Assembly: GCA_002712335.1 (NCBI GenBank)
Contig: PATI01000051.1
Location: forward strand, 1-9,648
DNA length: 9,648 bases
From: Rhodospirillaceae bacterium
GTDB taxonomy: Bacteria; Pseudomonadota; Alphaproteobacteria; MPNO01; UBA2964
Reading direction: 5' to 3'
The notes under the pieces are model-generated. The model made no database searches. It was not told where the DNA came from and saw only the letters and a program-made list of their open reading frames with translations. Both the position numbers and the translations under genes were made by a program. Of the stretch, positions 1 through 6,551 are shown in pieces. Within the stretch, counting starts at the first letter, position 1, and the number at the start of each line of letters is the position of its first letter.

Positions 1-486
1 CTTTGTATTCCTTGCGACTTTTTCATCATACTCATAGTCTCTTGAGTATTGAAAGTATGCCAAAGCCCACCCCTTGCGAACCATCCATTTATTGAGGTTT
101 AAAGTTCCCATTTTACATATTGCTATAACACGCTTATACCGATCAGTGTTCATTTCCTTGCAGTTTATTTCTGCAATTCCAATTTTTTCTTTTAACGCTC
201 TGGTAGCCGTTTCTCCGCAACGATATTTTTTACTTTTTTTCAAACACCACTGATTTCTTTCTGGCGCATCGATACCGTGCAACCGAATTCGTTTGTTTTT
301 TACCTTGATGGTGTCGCCGTCGATTACAAAGGCTGGACCGGTCAAGGGTGAGAAAACATCCGCCAAGGAGAAGGCGTCAAATGAAAATAATGTTGTGCCA
401 AATAAAACCATGCCAAATAAAATTGATACGGTTTTTCTTTGTAAAGTGATCAGATAAAAATGGAAAATTTTATTTAAGGGCAACAT
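1..486 (-). CDS. Secreted thermonuclease-like protein (SNase domain), 3' end cut by window edge
   Basis: The 162 visible residues read in from the left edge with no stop, so the C-terminus is missing. Residues 1-18 are basic and mixed. Residues 19-36 are hydrophobic, followed by DAFSLA, which looks like a signal peptide cleaved near residue 42, so the product is probably exported. The rest matches the staphylococcal nuclease fold. VIDGDTI (55-60) gives D56 and D58, IRLHGIDAPE (67-76) gives R68, D73 and E76, and DRYKR gives R119. By hand alignment these correspond to D21, R35, D40, E43 and R87 of the staphylococcal enzyme, so the Ca-dependent phosphodiesterase site looks intact. The start is uncertain: ATG at 486 gives the full signal peptide, ATG at 411 would shorten it, and neither has a clear Shine-Dalgarno site. 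The gene starts 22 bases after the UbiD stop and may be co-transcribed, but it has no obvious role in the catabolic pathway. It may mark the edge of the cluster. Confidence 0.85.
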   Translation of the reverse strand, partial: MLPLNKIFHFYLITLQRKTVSILFGMVLFGTTLFSFDAFSLADVFSPLTGPAFVIDGDTIKVKNKRIRLHGIDAPERNQWCLKKSKKYRCGETATRALKEKIGIAEINCKEMNTDRYKRVIAICKMGTLNLNKWMVRKGWALAYFQYSRDYEYDEKVARNTK

Positions 487-508
487 GAAATCGAATACTG
501 ATGAAATA

Positions 509-1915
509 TTAATTTTCATAGTCCGGAATAAATTCCGTTAAATCAATTTCTTCGTTGCCCGGAACGTAAATTTCATCTGGGTAATTATCTTTACGAGTGG
601 CGTCTATGCCTGTTTTGGTGACGAGATGTGATCCCCCGGCGGGATCATATGATGCGGGGTCGAGTGGTGATCCCTTAGCATATGGAACCATGAAAATATC
701 ATGGTCGGCGCGCACTCTTACCGAGATAGCGTGCAGGACCTCGGTATCATTATAAACGTCGACATCTTCGTCTACGACGATGACAAATTTTAAGAAGGGG
801 TCTGCTACAAAGGCTGCCATAGCGACCTGCTTGGCTTCACCTTCCATCATTTTCTTAATTGAAATAAAACAAAAGAACCGAAATCGTCCCGAACGCGGTA
901 TTGCAATCTCACGAACATTAGGACACGCAATCTTAACTGTTCTTTCAATAAAAGTAGTACGAATGATGCCTGATAAAAGCAGATTATCAGCATGGCCTAC
1001 AAAAGCATTTTGGTAAAACGCATTTTTTCGTCGGGTGATTGCCTTGATTTCTAGCACGGGGTTGTTGCGTTGAGGACCGTAGGTTCCTGGGTACTCCCCA
1101 AAGGGAGCTTCCTTTCTTCGCTCGCCTGGGACTGTTTCACATTCAAGAATGATTTCGGCGTTAGCGGGGACGTCCAGCGGTATCGTTTTACATTTTACTG
1201 TAGGAACTGCTTCTTGGAGAATAGCGCCAGCCACTTCAAGTTCATCAGTATCCATAGAGGAAAAAGCAAGTGAACCAATAAAGAATCCCGGGTGATGACC
1301 GATAATTATAGCTACAGGACAGGGTTGCCCGCGTGTTTCATATTTTTTCCAAATCACATTCGCGTCGGCAGTTTCGGAAAATTGTACCCCCAACAAATTA
1401 GTTTCGTGGACCTCATGACGATAAATACCGATATTATTGATGTCAGTATCTGGGTCGCGCATAAGGGCCATCCCAGCAGTGATAAACGGGCCGGAATCCT
1501 TTTCATGGTATGTGCATATTGGAAATTCACGCACGTTTACGTCCTCCCCTAAGGTTATAACTTCTTGTACAGGGGCGGCTTCTTTGATTTTTATTGGTTG
1601 TATCGGCCTTGTTTCTCTTCGTGCACATTCATTCAAAAAGTCGGATATAGACCCTTCCTCTAACCCAATACTATAGCGCAGGCGTTCAAACTTGGCGTGC
1701 ATGTTGGCAATGAGAGGAAAGTTTGATCCCTTGACATTTTCAAAAATAACCAGTGGAAATTGTCCATCCTTTTCCAGCCGATGTAAAATACCTGATACAC
1801 CGAACTTGGGGTCAACCTGCTTTGTAATGCGTATAATCTCTTCGGGGTGCTCTGCCACTAGGTAATCAATAAAACCGTGCAGATCGAGTGGGTATGAGTT
1901 GAGTTCGTTGGTCAT
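509..1915 (-). CDS. UbiD family prenylated-FMN-dependent (de)carboxylase
   Basis: UbiD enzymes reversibly decarboxylate aromatic or alpha,beta-unsaturated acids using prenylated FMN made by UbiX; no UbiX is in this window. The ATG at 1915 lies 4 bases after the rhodanese stop. An in-frame ATG at 1951 would add 12 residues and overlap the rhodanese gene by 32 bases. Neither start has a good ribosome site, and I prefer 1915 because the family normally begins close to the LDLHGFIDYL segment. Numbering from the longer start (480 residues), INNIGIYRHE supplies N173 and R178, DELEV supplies E237, and EAPFGE supplies E281 and E286. By hand alignment these match N168, R173, E233, E277 and E282 of Aspergillus Fdc1, so the catalytic Arg-Glu-Glu set is present. 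The Fdc1 metal ligand His191 aligns with D196. Length is normal for the family. The substrate cannot be assigned. The context suggests an aromatic or unsaturated acid in the surrounding pathway. Confidence 0.93.
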   Translation of the reverse strand: MTNELNSYPLDLHGFIDYLVAEHPEEIIRITKQVDPKFGVSGILHRLEKDGQFPLVIFENVKGSNFPLIANMHAKFERLRYSIGLEEGSISDFLNECARRETRPIQPIKIKEAAPVQEVITLGEDVNVREFPICTYHEKDSGPFITAGMALMRDPDTDINNIGIYRHEVHETNLLGVQFSETADANVIWKKYETRGQPCPVAIIIGHHPGFFIGSLAFSSMDTDELEVAGAILQEAVPTVKCKTIPLDVPANAEIILECETVPGERRKEAPFGEYPGTYGPQRNNPVLEIKAITRRKNAFYQNAFVGHADNLLLSGIIRTTFIERTVKIACPNVREIAIPRSGRFRFFCFISIKKMMEGEAKQVAMAAFVADPFLKFVIVVDEDVDVYNDTEVLHAISVRVRADHDIFMVPYAKGSPLDPASYDPAGGSHLVTKTGIDATRKDNYPDEIYVPGNEEIDLTEFIPDYEN

Positions 1916-1919
1916 CGTT

Positions 1920-2324
1920 TCAATTTGGCTTGGGTGGGTCGATCGGCCCATTTGAATTGATCCAAGCGGTTATTCCACCAGCTAAGTGAGCAACTGGAGA
2001 GAGCCCCATGTCTTGGGCAACCTTAGCAGCCAAAGCGGATCGAAGGCCACTCGCACAATAAAAAATGAAAGTTTTATCCTCTGAAAAGAATTTTTTATGA
2101 TAGCTGCTTTCTGGGTCAATCCAGAATTCGAGCATGCCTCTTGGAACGTGACGAGCACCCTCAATTCGACCGGTTTTTACTATCTCTCTGATATCCCGTA
2201 AATCAACAAAGGTCATATTGTCTTTACCATGAAGGGAGAGAGCCTCCTCAATTGAAAGAATTCTCAAGTCAGCCTCTGCGAATTTGACCATTTGTTTGCT
2301 GGATAATTTGATTGATTGTGGCAA
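1920..2324 (-). CDS. Rhodanese-like sulfurtransferase domain protein
   Basis: This is a single rhodanese domain of 134 residues, probably cytoplasmic as no signal peptide is seen. Rhodaneses carry a persulfide on an active-site Cys and pass sulfane sulfur to a thiophilic acceptor. The pieces are VDLRD (40-44), RIEGARHVPRG (53-63), the active loop CASGLRS with C90, and the C-terminal LAGGITAW motif. The chosen start is a TTG with a weak GAG-containing site upstream. An ATG at 2291 is the alternative, but the segment SSKQMVKFAEADL between the two resembles an N-terminal extension I recall in related single-domain rhodaneses, so I keep the longer form. It is the first gene of the minus-strand unit and its stop is 4 bases before the preferred UbiD start, which implies co-transcription and perhaps coupling. 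Its role next to UbiD is unknown; sulfur handling or a regulatory persulfide are possibilities. Confidence 0.88.
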   Translation of the reverse strand: MPQSIKLSSKQMVKFAEADLRILSIEEALSLHGKDNMTFVDLRDIREIVKTGRIEGARHVPRGMLEFWIDPESSYHKKFFSEDKTFIFYCASGLRSALAAKVAQDMGLSPVAHLAGGITAWINSNGPIDPPKPN

Positions 2325-2355
2325 TGAAAGTCTCGGAAATCTAAATTTTAGTTAT

Positions 2356-2384
2356 AATTTACAATAGCAAATGTTGTCTACCAA
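2356..2384 (-). promoter_or_regulatory. Candidate sigma-70-like promoter for the rhodanese-UbiD unit
   Basis: On the minus strand TTGGTA and TAAATT are separated by 17 bases, each matching 4 of 6 consensus positions. They lie about 30 bases upstream of the rhodanese start. The region is very AT-rich, so chance matches are likely. Confidence 0.25.
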
Positions 2385-2407
2385 GCGAAGTGTTGTTGTA
2401 GGGTTTA

Positions 2408-2423
2408 AATAATCATAATTATT
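2408..2423. promoter_or_regulatory. AT-rich inverted repeat in the divergent intergenic region
   Basis: AATAAT and ATTATT flank a CATA spacer, giving a perfect 6-base dyad. It lies between the divergent rhodanese and PEP mutase/ICL genes, just upstream of the candidate extended -10 at 2431-2439. It could be an operator controlling either or both units, but such AT-only dyads also occur by chance. Confidence 0.25.
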
Positions 2424-2430
2424 AGTGTGT

Positions 2431-2439
2431 TGGTATAGT
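2431..2439 (+). promoter_or_regulatory. Candidate extended -10 promoter for the PEP mutase/ICL-amidohydrolase unit
   Basis: TGGTATAGT fits the extended -10 pattern TGn-TATAAT with 5 of 6 hexamer matches. No good -35 is seen at the usual distance, which is acceptable for an extended -10 promoter. Transcription would begin near 2446, leaving a leader of about 20 bases that contains the strong ribosome site. Confidence 0.35.
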
Positions 2440-2455
2440 TTGTCACTTATTTAAT

Positions 2456-2460
2456 GGAGG
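2456..2460 (+). promoter_or_regulatory. Strong Shine-Dalgarno site GGAGG
   Basis: GGAGG lies six bases before the ATG at 2467. It fixes the start of the PEP mutase/ICL family gene and predicts efficient translation. Confidence 0.8.
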
Positions 2461-2466
2461 CTTAAA

Positions 2467-3336
2467 ATGAATTGGATTCAGAAAAATAGGTTGCAGCTCA
2501 AGGAATTGCTTGCTGCACCTAAAATTGTCGTTGCTCCCGGCTGTGGTGATGTCGTTACGGCACGGCTCGTAGAGCTTTTAAAATTACCCGCGATCCATGC
2601 TTCTGGCAGTGTAGCACATCGTACTTCCGGTTACGCCGATGCCGGAATCTTAACAATGAATGAGATGGTAAACCGGATTTCTGCCCTAGCCGATGGTGTT
2701 GACCTTCCTATAATTGCTGATGCAGATACTGGGTTTGGGGGTCTTGCAAATGTAGTCCGAACTGTGAAGGAATATGAACGGGCAGGTGCATCGGCAATTC
2801 ACATAGAAGACCAATTGACACCCAAGCGCCCCATACATGGCGGATATAGCGGCGGTTTTATATCGCTTAATGAAATGGTCGGAAAAATAAAAGCTGCATT
2901 GGACACAAGGTTGGATAATAATTTTATTGTCATTGCACGTTGCGATATAGATGACTGGAACCAGAAGCAGGAGCGGGTGATGGCTTGTATTGAAGCTGGG
3001 GCCGATGGGGCATGGCTTTCTGTTCGGGATACCAATAAGATGGAAATTTTAAGTAAGGCTAGTGGCAAACCGATGTTCGGAGTGCTTCCCCGATCAATGA
3101 ACTTGGATCAATACCAGTCAGCTGGGGCTTCTTGTGCTGTTATTCCGGGCGCGCTGCAGTTGGCGGCATTATGTAATCAGCGATTATTGCTTGAGAGCTT
3201 AAAAAGTAGAGGAAGCTATGCAGAATTTCTCTCCGAGATAGATCATATAGATGAAATGCGGGAGTTTTATAATAATCAGGGATTTGAAGATCTTAGACTG
3301 GCCGAGAAATATTACGGTGCTAAACAAACAACCTAA
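2467..3336 (+). CDS. PEP mutase / isocitrate lyase superfamily protein
   Basis: The 289-residue TIM-barrel enzyme has the length of PrpB/oxaloacetate-decarboxylase-type members of the superfamily. These act on 2-oxo or 2-hydroxy di- and tricarboxylates by breaking C-C or P-C bonds, with Mg bound near the substrate. Visible family marks are ASGSVAHRTSGYADAG (45-60), the metal-binding IIADADTGFGG (82-92) with D85 and D87, HIEDQ with E114 and D115, and a substrate-binding strand IARCDIDD with R158. The mobile catalytic loop, normally KRCGH in lyases such as 2-methylisocitrate lyase, reads PKRPIHGG (119-126), so the general-acid Cys is absent. This argues against a standard isocitrate or methylisocitrate lyase. 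A decarboxylase, an oxo-acid lyase of altered mechanism, or another activity is more likely. The start is fixed by GGAGG. It is followed 72 bases later by an amidohydrolase in the same orientation. Confidence 0.9.
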   Translation: MNWIQKNRLQLKELLAAPKIVVAPGCGDVVTARLVELLKLPAIHASGSVAHRTSGYADAGILTMNEMVNRISALADGVDLPIIADADTGFGGLANVVRTVKEYERAGASAIHIEDQLTPKRPIHGGYSGGFISLNEMVGKIKAALDTRLDNNFIVIARCDIDDWNQKQERVMACIEAGADGAWLSVRDTNKMEILSKASGKPMFGVLPRSMNLDQYQSAGASCAVIPGALQLAALCNQRLLLESLKSRGSYAEFLSEIDHIDEMREFYNNQGFEDLRLAEKYYGAKQTT

Positions 3337-3408
3337 GTATGTAGCTAATTTGTTCACCGTTTTTCTTTCATTTAACCTAAATAAAATTTACTGGATTTGG
3401 ATTTCTAA

Positions 3409-4272
3409 ATGTTTATTTGCGACTCACAGGTACATATTTGGGCGGAAGAGACCCGAGATAGGCCCTGGACGCCCGGAGGGCAAGAATTGGTGCGTGACAT
3501 GGGGCACCGCCCTAAACCTATAGGGTATGAGGAACTTAAGGAACTCATGGATGAGGCGGGGGTTGATCGCGCACTCATTGTTCCTCCTACCTGGGATATG
3601 GATCGCAATGACCTCGGGTTAGAGGCGGCTACCAAATACCCTGATCGTTTTGGATTAATCTTTAGGGTGCCTCTCTTAGACCCTAAAAATGGCGAGTTGT
3701 TGCTTCGAAATTTAATTGATAATCCCGCTGCAAAGGGTGTGAGGCTGACTTTTTTCAGAAAAGAGGAAGCGACTTGGCTTTTTGATGGTACAGCTGATTG
3801 GTATTGGCCTGTGGCTCAGGAGTTAGGAGTTCCGACAATGATTCACGCGGCTAAATTTTGTCCTCAGGTTGCCGAGATAGCTGAAAAATTTCCTGATTTA
3901 AATCTTATACTTGATCATATGGGGGTTCCTGGTGGAACCAAGGACGAAAATTGCAGACCATATGTTAATGCTACGGCATCTCTATCAAAATTTGAAAATG
4001 TTTCTGTCAAACTGTCTAGTCTCCCGGCAAAATCCTCAGAATTATATCCTTATAAAAATTTAGAACCTTATGTTCAGAAGTTAATAGAATCCTTTGGACC
4101 AGAGCGTTGTTTCTGGGGAACGGATTTGTCCCGTATTCTCGGCGCCGTAGGAGGGAGCTATAGGGATTGTGTTACCCACTTTACTGAAGAGATGAAATTT
4201 TTGTCTTCGGAAGAAGTTGATTTAATCATGGGAAGATCGCTTTGCAACAAACTTGATTGGTCAATACCATGA
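3409..4272 (+). CDS. Amidohydrolase-2 family TIM-barrel hydrolase (lactonase/decarboxylase-like)
   Basis: This 287-residue protein belongs to the group of compact amidohydrolase-2 enzymes that includes 2-pyrone-4,6-dicarboxylate lactonase and ACMSD-type decarboxylases. The N-terminal strand is ICDSQVHIW: only H9 remains of the usual HxH metal pair, with Q7 in place of the first His. Further expected active-site residues are H146 (TMIHAAK), H170 (ILDHMG) and D239 (FWGTDLS), each at a family-typical position. Related proteins with a DSQVH start are, as I recall, a recognised subgroup, so the change may be a subgroup trait rather than damage. No signal peptide is seen, so it is cytoplasmic. The ATG at 3409 has only a weak GGAT upstream. 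It lies 72 bases after the PEP mutase/ICL gene and is probably in the same transcript. A lactone or ring-cleavage product from the neighbouring oxygenases is a plausible substrate, but that is inference. Confidence 0.87.
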   Translation: MFICDSQVHIWAEETRDRPWTPGGQELVRDMGHRPKPIGYEELKELMDEAGVDRALIVPPTWDMDRNDLGLEAATKYPDRFGLIFRVPLLDPKNGELLLRNLIDNPAAKGVRLTFFRKEEATWLFDGTADWYWPVAQELGVPTMIHAAKFCPQVAEIAEKFPDLNLILDHMGVPGGTKDENCRPYVNATASLSKFENVSVKLSSLPAKSSELYPYKNLEPYVQKLIESFGPERCFWGTDLSRILGAVGGSYRDCVTHFTEEMKFLSSEEVDLIMGRSLCNKLDWSIP

Positions 4273-4295
4273 AGCCAACCTTATACTCGACTGTG

Positions 4296-4313
4296 GGCTG
4301 CTGATCGGCTGCC
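4296..4313. other. Imperfect hairpin between convergent genes
   Basis: GGCTGCTGATCGGCTGCC can fold with six base pairs, one wobble among them, one T-T mismatch and a GATC loop. It sits in the 106-base gap between the convergent amidohydrolase and permease genes. It has no T-run on either side, so it is not a good intrinsic terminator. It might still slow or end transcription. No other terminator was found in the gap. Confidence 0.2.
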
Positions 4314-4378
4314 AAGAAAATAAGTAGCGAAAGAGACTAAAGAATTTTATGGCTTGAAAACCGTCAAATGAAATCGAA

Positions 4379-5134
4379 CTAGGTAAATAATAGAGAAACA
4401 GCGCTTAATATTAAGATAGCGTAGACAACCGGCCTAAACCAGCTGACAGGTGCGTAGCCATGTAAATACTGCCCTAAAATGGCGCTAATAATAAATATTG
4501 GTGCAATAATAAATGCCCTTGCAATTAAGGTTTCTTGATATATCCCCTGGATAGCGAGCCCGGATATGGCGACGATGAGATTGCTGACGAGTGCCATGAG
4601 GACGTTGGCTCTGATGATCTCAATTCCTGAAGATGAACTGTAAAAATAAAGTGCGCTGAGGGGAAATGCGGCGACGCCAAAGCTGCCTGTTATTCCGCCG
4701 GCTATAGCCCCTGTCGTAACACCGACGGCACAGCGTCGATTACCTTTGTACCTCCAACCCGATATCATGAAGAGAGTAAGAAAAATAATAAAAATACCCA
4801 TTCCTTTTTTGATAAAATTTGGGTCGGCCGTTACTAGGAAAAGTAAACCTAAGCTCAAGGTAACTGCACTAGCTCCGGCGAGCGGAAAAATTTCCTTCCA
4901 ATCCGCTTTTACCACTGCTCTCGGAAAGAGGGTTGCTTGGATCAAAAACATAACAATCAAGATCATTGCAAACCCGCTTACGGGTCCAAACAATATTACA
5001 AAAAAAGGTAGCGATACCAACGCACCGCCAAAACCGGCGTAGCCTTGTATGACTCCGCTGGGAATTGCAACAAATGCGGCTAACGTCATATTGATGTTCC
5101 AAATTCCGGAGAGGTAAATTAATAATTCATTCAT
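4379..5134 (-). CDS. TauE/SafE (TSUP) family permease
   Basis: This is a 251-residue, very hydrophobic inner-membrane protein with about eight predicted spans. The family's internal duplication is visible: GVIQGYAGFGGALVSLP (27-43) and GAIAGGITGSFGVAAFP (142-158) are the paired glycine-rich motifs of the TSUP family, with positively charged loops such as RYKGNRR (128-134) between the halves. Known relatives move sulfite, sulfoacetate or other sulfonates, or small organic anions. The direction and substrate cannot be read from the sequence. The start at 5134 lies 15 bases after the stop of the ACMSD-like gene, with no clear ribosome site, so translation may depend on the upstream gene. The pairing suggests it takes up the pathway substrate or removes a by-product. 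A second in-frame Met at residue 16 is a less likely start. Confidence 0.9.
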   Translation of the reverse strand: MNELLIYLSGIWNINMTLAAFVAIPSGVIQGYAGFGGALVSLPFFVILFGPVSGFAMILIVMFLIQATLFPRAVVKADWKEIFPLAGASAVTLSLGLLFLVTADPNFIKKGMGIFIIFLTLFMISGWRYKGNRRCAVGVTTGAIAGGITGSFGVAAFPLSALYFYSSSSGIEIIRANVLMALVSNLIVAISGLAIQGIYQETLIARAFIIAPIFIISAILGQYLHGYAPVSWFRPVVYAILILSAVSLLFT

Positions 5135-5149
5135 TTGAAAAGTATAACT

Positions 5150-6217
5150 TTAAAGCCCTAACAGTTTTGCAGCAGTCCCGCCGAGAATTGCCTCGCGATC
5201 CTCGGCGATTAGGCCCGGAGTATTCATTACCAAATCTACCTCTGTACTTGTCCATCCGTAGGGGTAATCGGTTCCCATCATAATTTTATCGGGGCCCGTT
5301 TGGGTGATAAGGTGTCGCAGGGACTCCGGGTCGAACACGATTGTGTCGAAATAAAGCTGGCCATCCCTAAGATACTGGGTTGGTTTTTTCTTTGGTAATG
5401 GGCCAACACGATCCGGGAAGGTCTTAATTACCGCATCTGACCGATGTGCGTAGGAGGCAAAGTACCCTCCTCCGTGAACTGCACAAATTTTTAGCCCTGG
5501 GTGGCGATCCAGTGTACCTTCAAAGATAAGATGGGAAAGAGCAATAGTTGTGTCTAGAGGATTGCCTATTGTATTGGTTAGTACACCAGAACCAGAAAGT
5601 CTTGATTCAGCGAGTTCCGAGCCTGCTCCTTTTGGGTGCATAAAAACCAAAAGGTCCATTTCGTCGCATTTGGCCCAAACGGGATCAAATTTTTGATCTG
5701 AAAGCTCATCTCCCTCAACACTACACCCGATATTTACGCCACGTAGTCCCAAGACCTTTATGCCATATTCTATTTGTTCCACTGCTAGCTTTGGGTGCTG
5801 TAAAGCGATACTTGCAAACGCAACGAAACGGTCCGAGTGGGTGGCACATATTTCCGCTAAACTTTCATTTTGTATTCGAATGATTTCTGCTGCCGCGTCT
5901 AGATCAGCATGATACCAATATGGGTTGATACTAAGCGCGGATATGTCAATGCCCTGCGCATCCATTGCCGATATTCTTTCGGACGTATCTGTCATCAGCA
6001 GTTTTGTGTTTTCTGCTGGGTACCCCAGTACAGCGAGTGCATCGGGTACGGCGCAATGGGCATGGATATCAACAGTTGTAATCCGTTTGCCATCTATGGA
6101 AACCTCACGTCTGTGGGTGCCTTCCTTGTTTGAGTGATTGCAAACTGAGCCATTTTCTGAAGCAGATCGCCGAACCCCGCAATCCACAAATCCAATGCCA
6201 GCGAGCCCGTTTCTCAT
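5150..6217 (-). CDS. ACMSD-like amidohydrolase-2 family decarboxylase/hydrolase
   Basis: The start is the ATG at 6217, because GGAG lies six bases upstream. A TTG at 6229 would include that ribosome site inside the gene and is rejected. The 355-residue product has a complete ACMSD-type metal site: VDIHAHC (49-55) with H52 and H54, VFMHPKG with H194, CAVHGGGYFASYAHR with H248 and H258, and MGTDYPYGW with D317. These match the Zn ligands of 2-amino-3-carboxymuconate-6-semialdehyde decarboxylase (H9, H11, H177, H228, D294). Relatives decarboxylate hydroxybenzoates, carboxymuconate semialdehydes and similar acids without an organic cofactor, or hydrolyse C-C or lactone bonds. About 45 residues precede the barrel, with C13 and C26 and several charged residues, which is longer than ACMSD itself. 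There is no signal peptide. It heads a two-gene unit with the TauE/SafE permease. The exact substrate is unknown. Confidence 0.92.
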   Translation of the reverse strand: MRNGLAGIGFVDCGVRRSASENGSVCNHSNKEGTHRREVSIDGKRITTVDIHAHCAVPDALAVLGYPAENTKLLMTDTSERISAMDAQGIDISALSINPYWYHADLDAAAEIIRIQNESLAEICATHSDRFVAFASIALQHPKLAVEQIEYGIKVLGLRGVNIGCSVEGDELSDQKFDPVWAKCDEMDLLVFMHPKGAGSELAESRLSGSGVLTNTIGNPLDTTIALSHLIFEGTLDRHPGLKICAVHGGGYFASYAHRSDAVIKTFPDRVGPLPKKKPTQYLRDGQLYFDTIVFDPESLRHLITQTGPDKIMMGTDYPYGWTSTEVDLVMNTPGLIAEDREAILGGTAAKLLGL

Positions 6218-6223
6218 TTTAAA

Positions 6224-6227
6224 CTCC
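6224..6227 (-). promoter_or_regulatory. Ribosome site GGAG that fixes the ACMSD-like start
   Basis: On the minus strand GGAG is followed by TTTAAA and then the ATG at 6217. This spacing makes 6217 the start and rules against the upstream TTG. Confidence 0.7.
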
Positions 6228-6266
6228 AAGGTTTTTCTTTGGGTTTCTATTTTTTATTTTGGTTTT

Positions 6267-6295
6267 TTTATAATTCCACCGTAGGCTCTAATTAA
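6267..6295 (-). promoter_or_regulatory. Candidate promoter for the ACMSD-like/TauE unit
   Basis: TTAATT and TATAAA on the minus strand are 17 bases apart. The -10 matches 5 of 6 positions and the -35 only 3 of 6. The -10 lies about 50 bases upstream of the ATG at 6217. Confidence 0.3.
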
Positions 6296-6327
6296 CAAGC
6301 TAAGGCTTTTTACTTGTTCAAAAACCC

Positions 6328-6340
6328 GTCTTTTTAAGAC
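6328..6340. promoter_or_regulatory. Short inverted repeat GTCTT-TTT-AAGAC, possible operator
   Basis: This is a perfect 5-base dyad with a 3-base spacer. It lies where the -35 element would be for a TATACA hexamer at 6351-6356 reading toward the Baeyer-Villiger gene. It could bind a regulator or be chance. Confidence 0.2.
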
Positions 6341-6546
6341 CGTTTCCTGCTATACAGAGAAATTTCCAGAGCGCTAAACATTTTGCTTTGGATTTGTTAA
6401 GCGGTTGAATCTGAGTTTTTCATGTGGTCTCGACAAAGTTCGTCAGGTTCCCTGATTATAGTCTGGTTAAAAAATGGGCATACCCAATTCAGGCTTTTGC
6501 GTTCTTGCAAATTTAACGATGCCATGTTTCGGTGTTTCACGCGAGC

Positions 6547-6551
6547 AGGAG
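6547..6551 (+). promoter_or_regulatory. Ribosome site AGGAG that fixes the Baeyer-Villiger start
   Basis: AGGAG is eight bases upstream of the ATG at 6560. It shows that the 46 upstream in-frame codons beginning at 6422 are not part of the protein. Confidence 0.75.

Noticed and set aside
1916..1951. ATG at 1951 as the UbiD start
   Set aside because: It would overlap the rhodanese gene by 32 bases and add 12 residues with no family resemblance. It is not excluded, as neither start has a good ribosome site.
3251..3523. Plus-strand open frame bridging the PEP mutase/ICL and amidohydrolase genes
   Set aside because: It overlaps both real genes in another frame and has no family resemblance.
4296..4313. 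Intrinsic terminator for the convergent genes
   Set aside because: The stem has a mismatch and a wobble and there is no T-run on either strand after it, so it is only listed as a hairpin.
6218..6229. TTG start at 6229 for the ACMSD-like gene
   Set aside because: It would place the GGAG ribosome site inside the gene; the ATG at 6217 has correct spacing to it.
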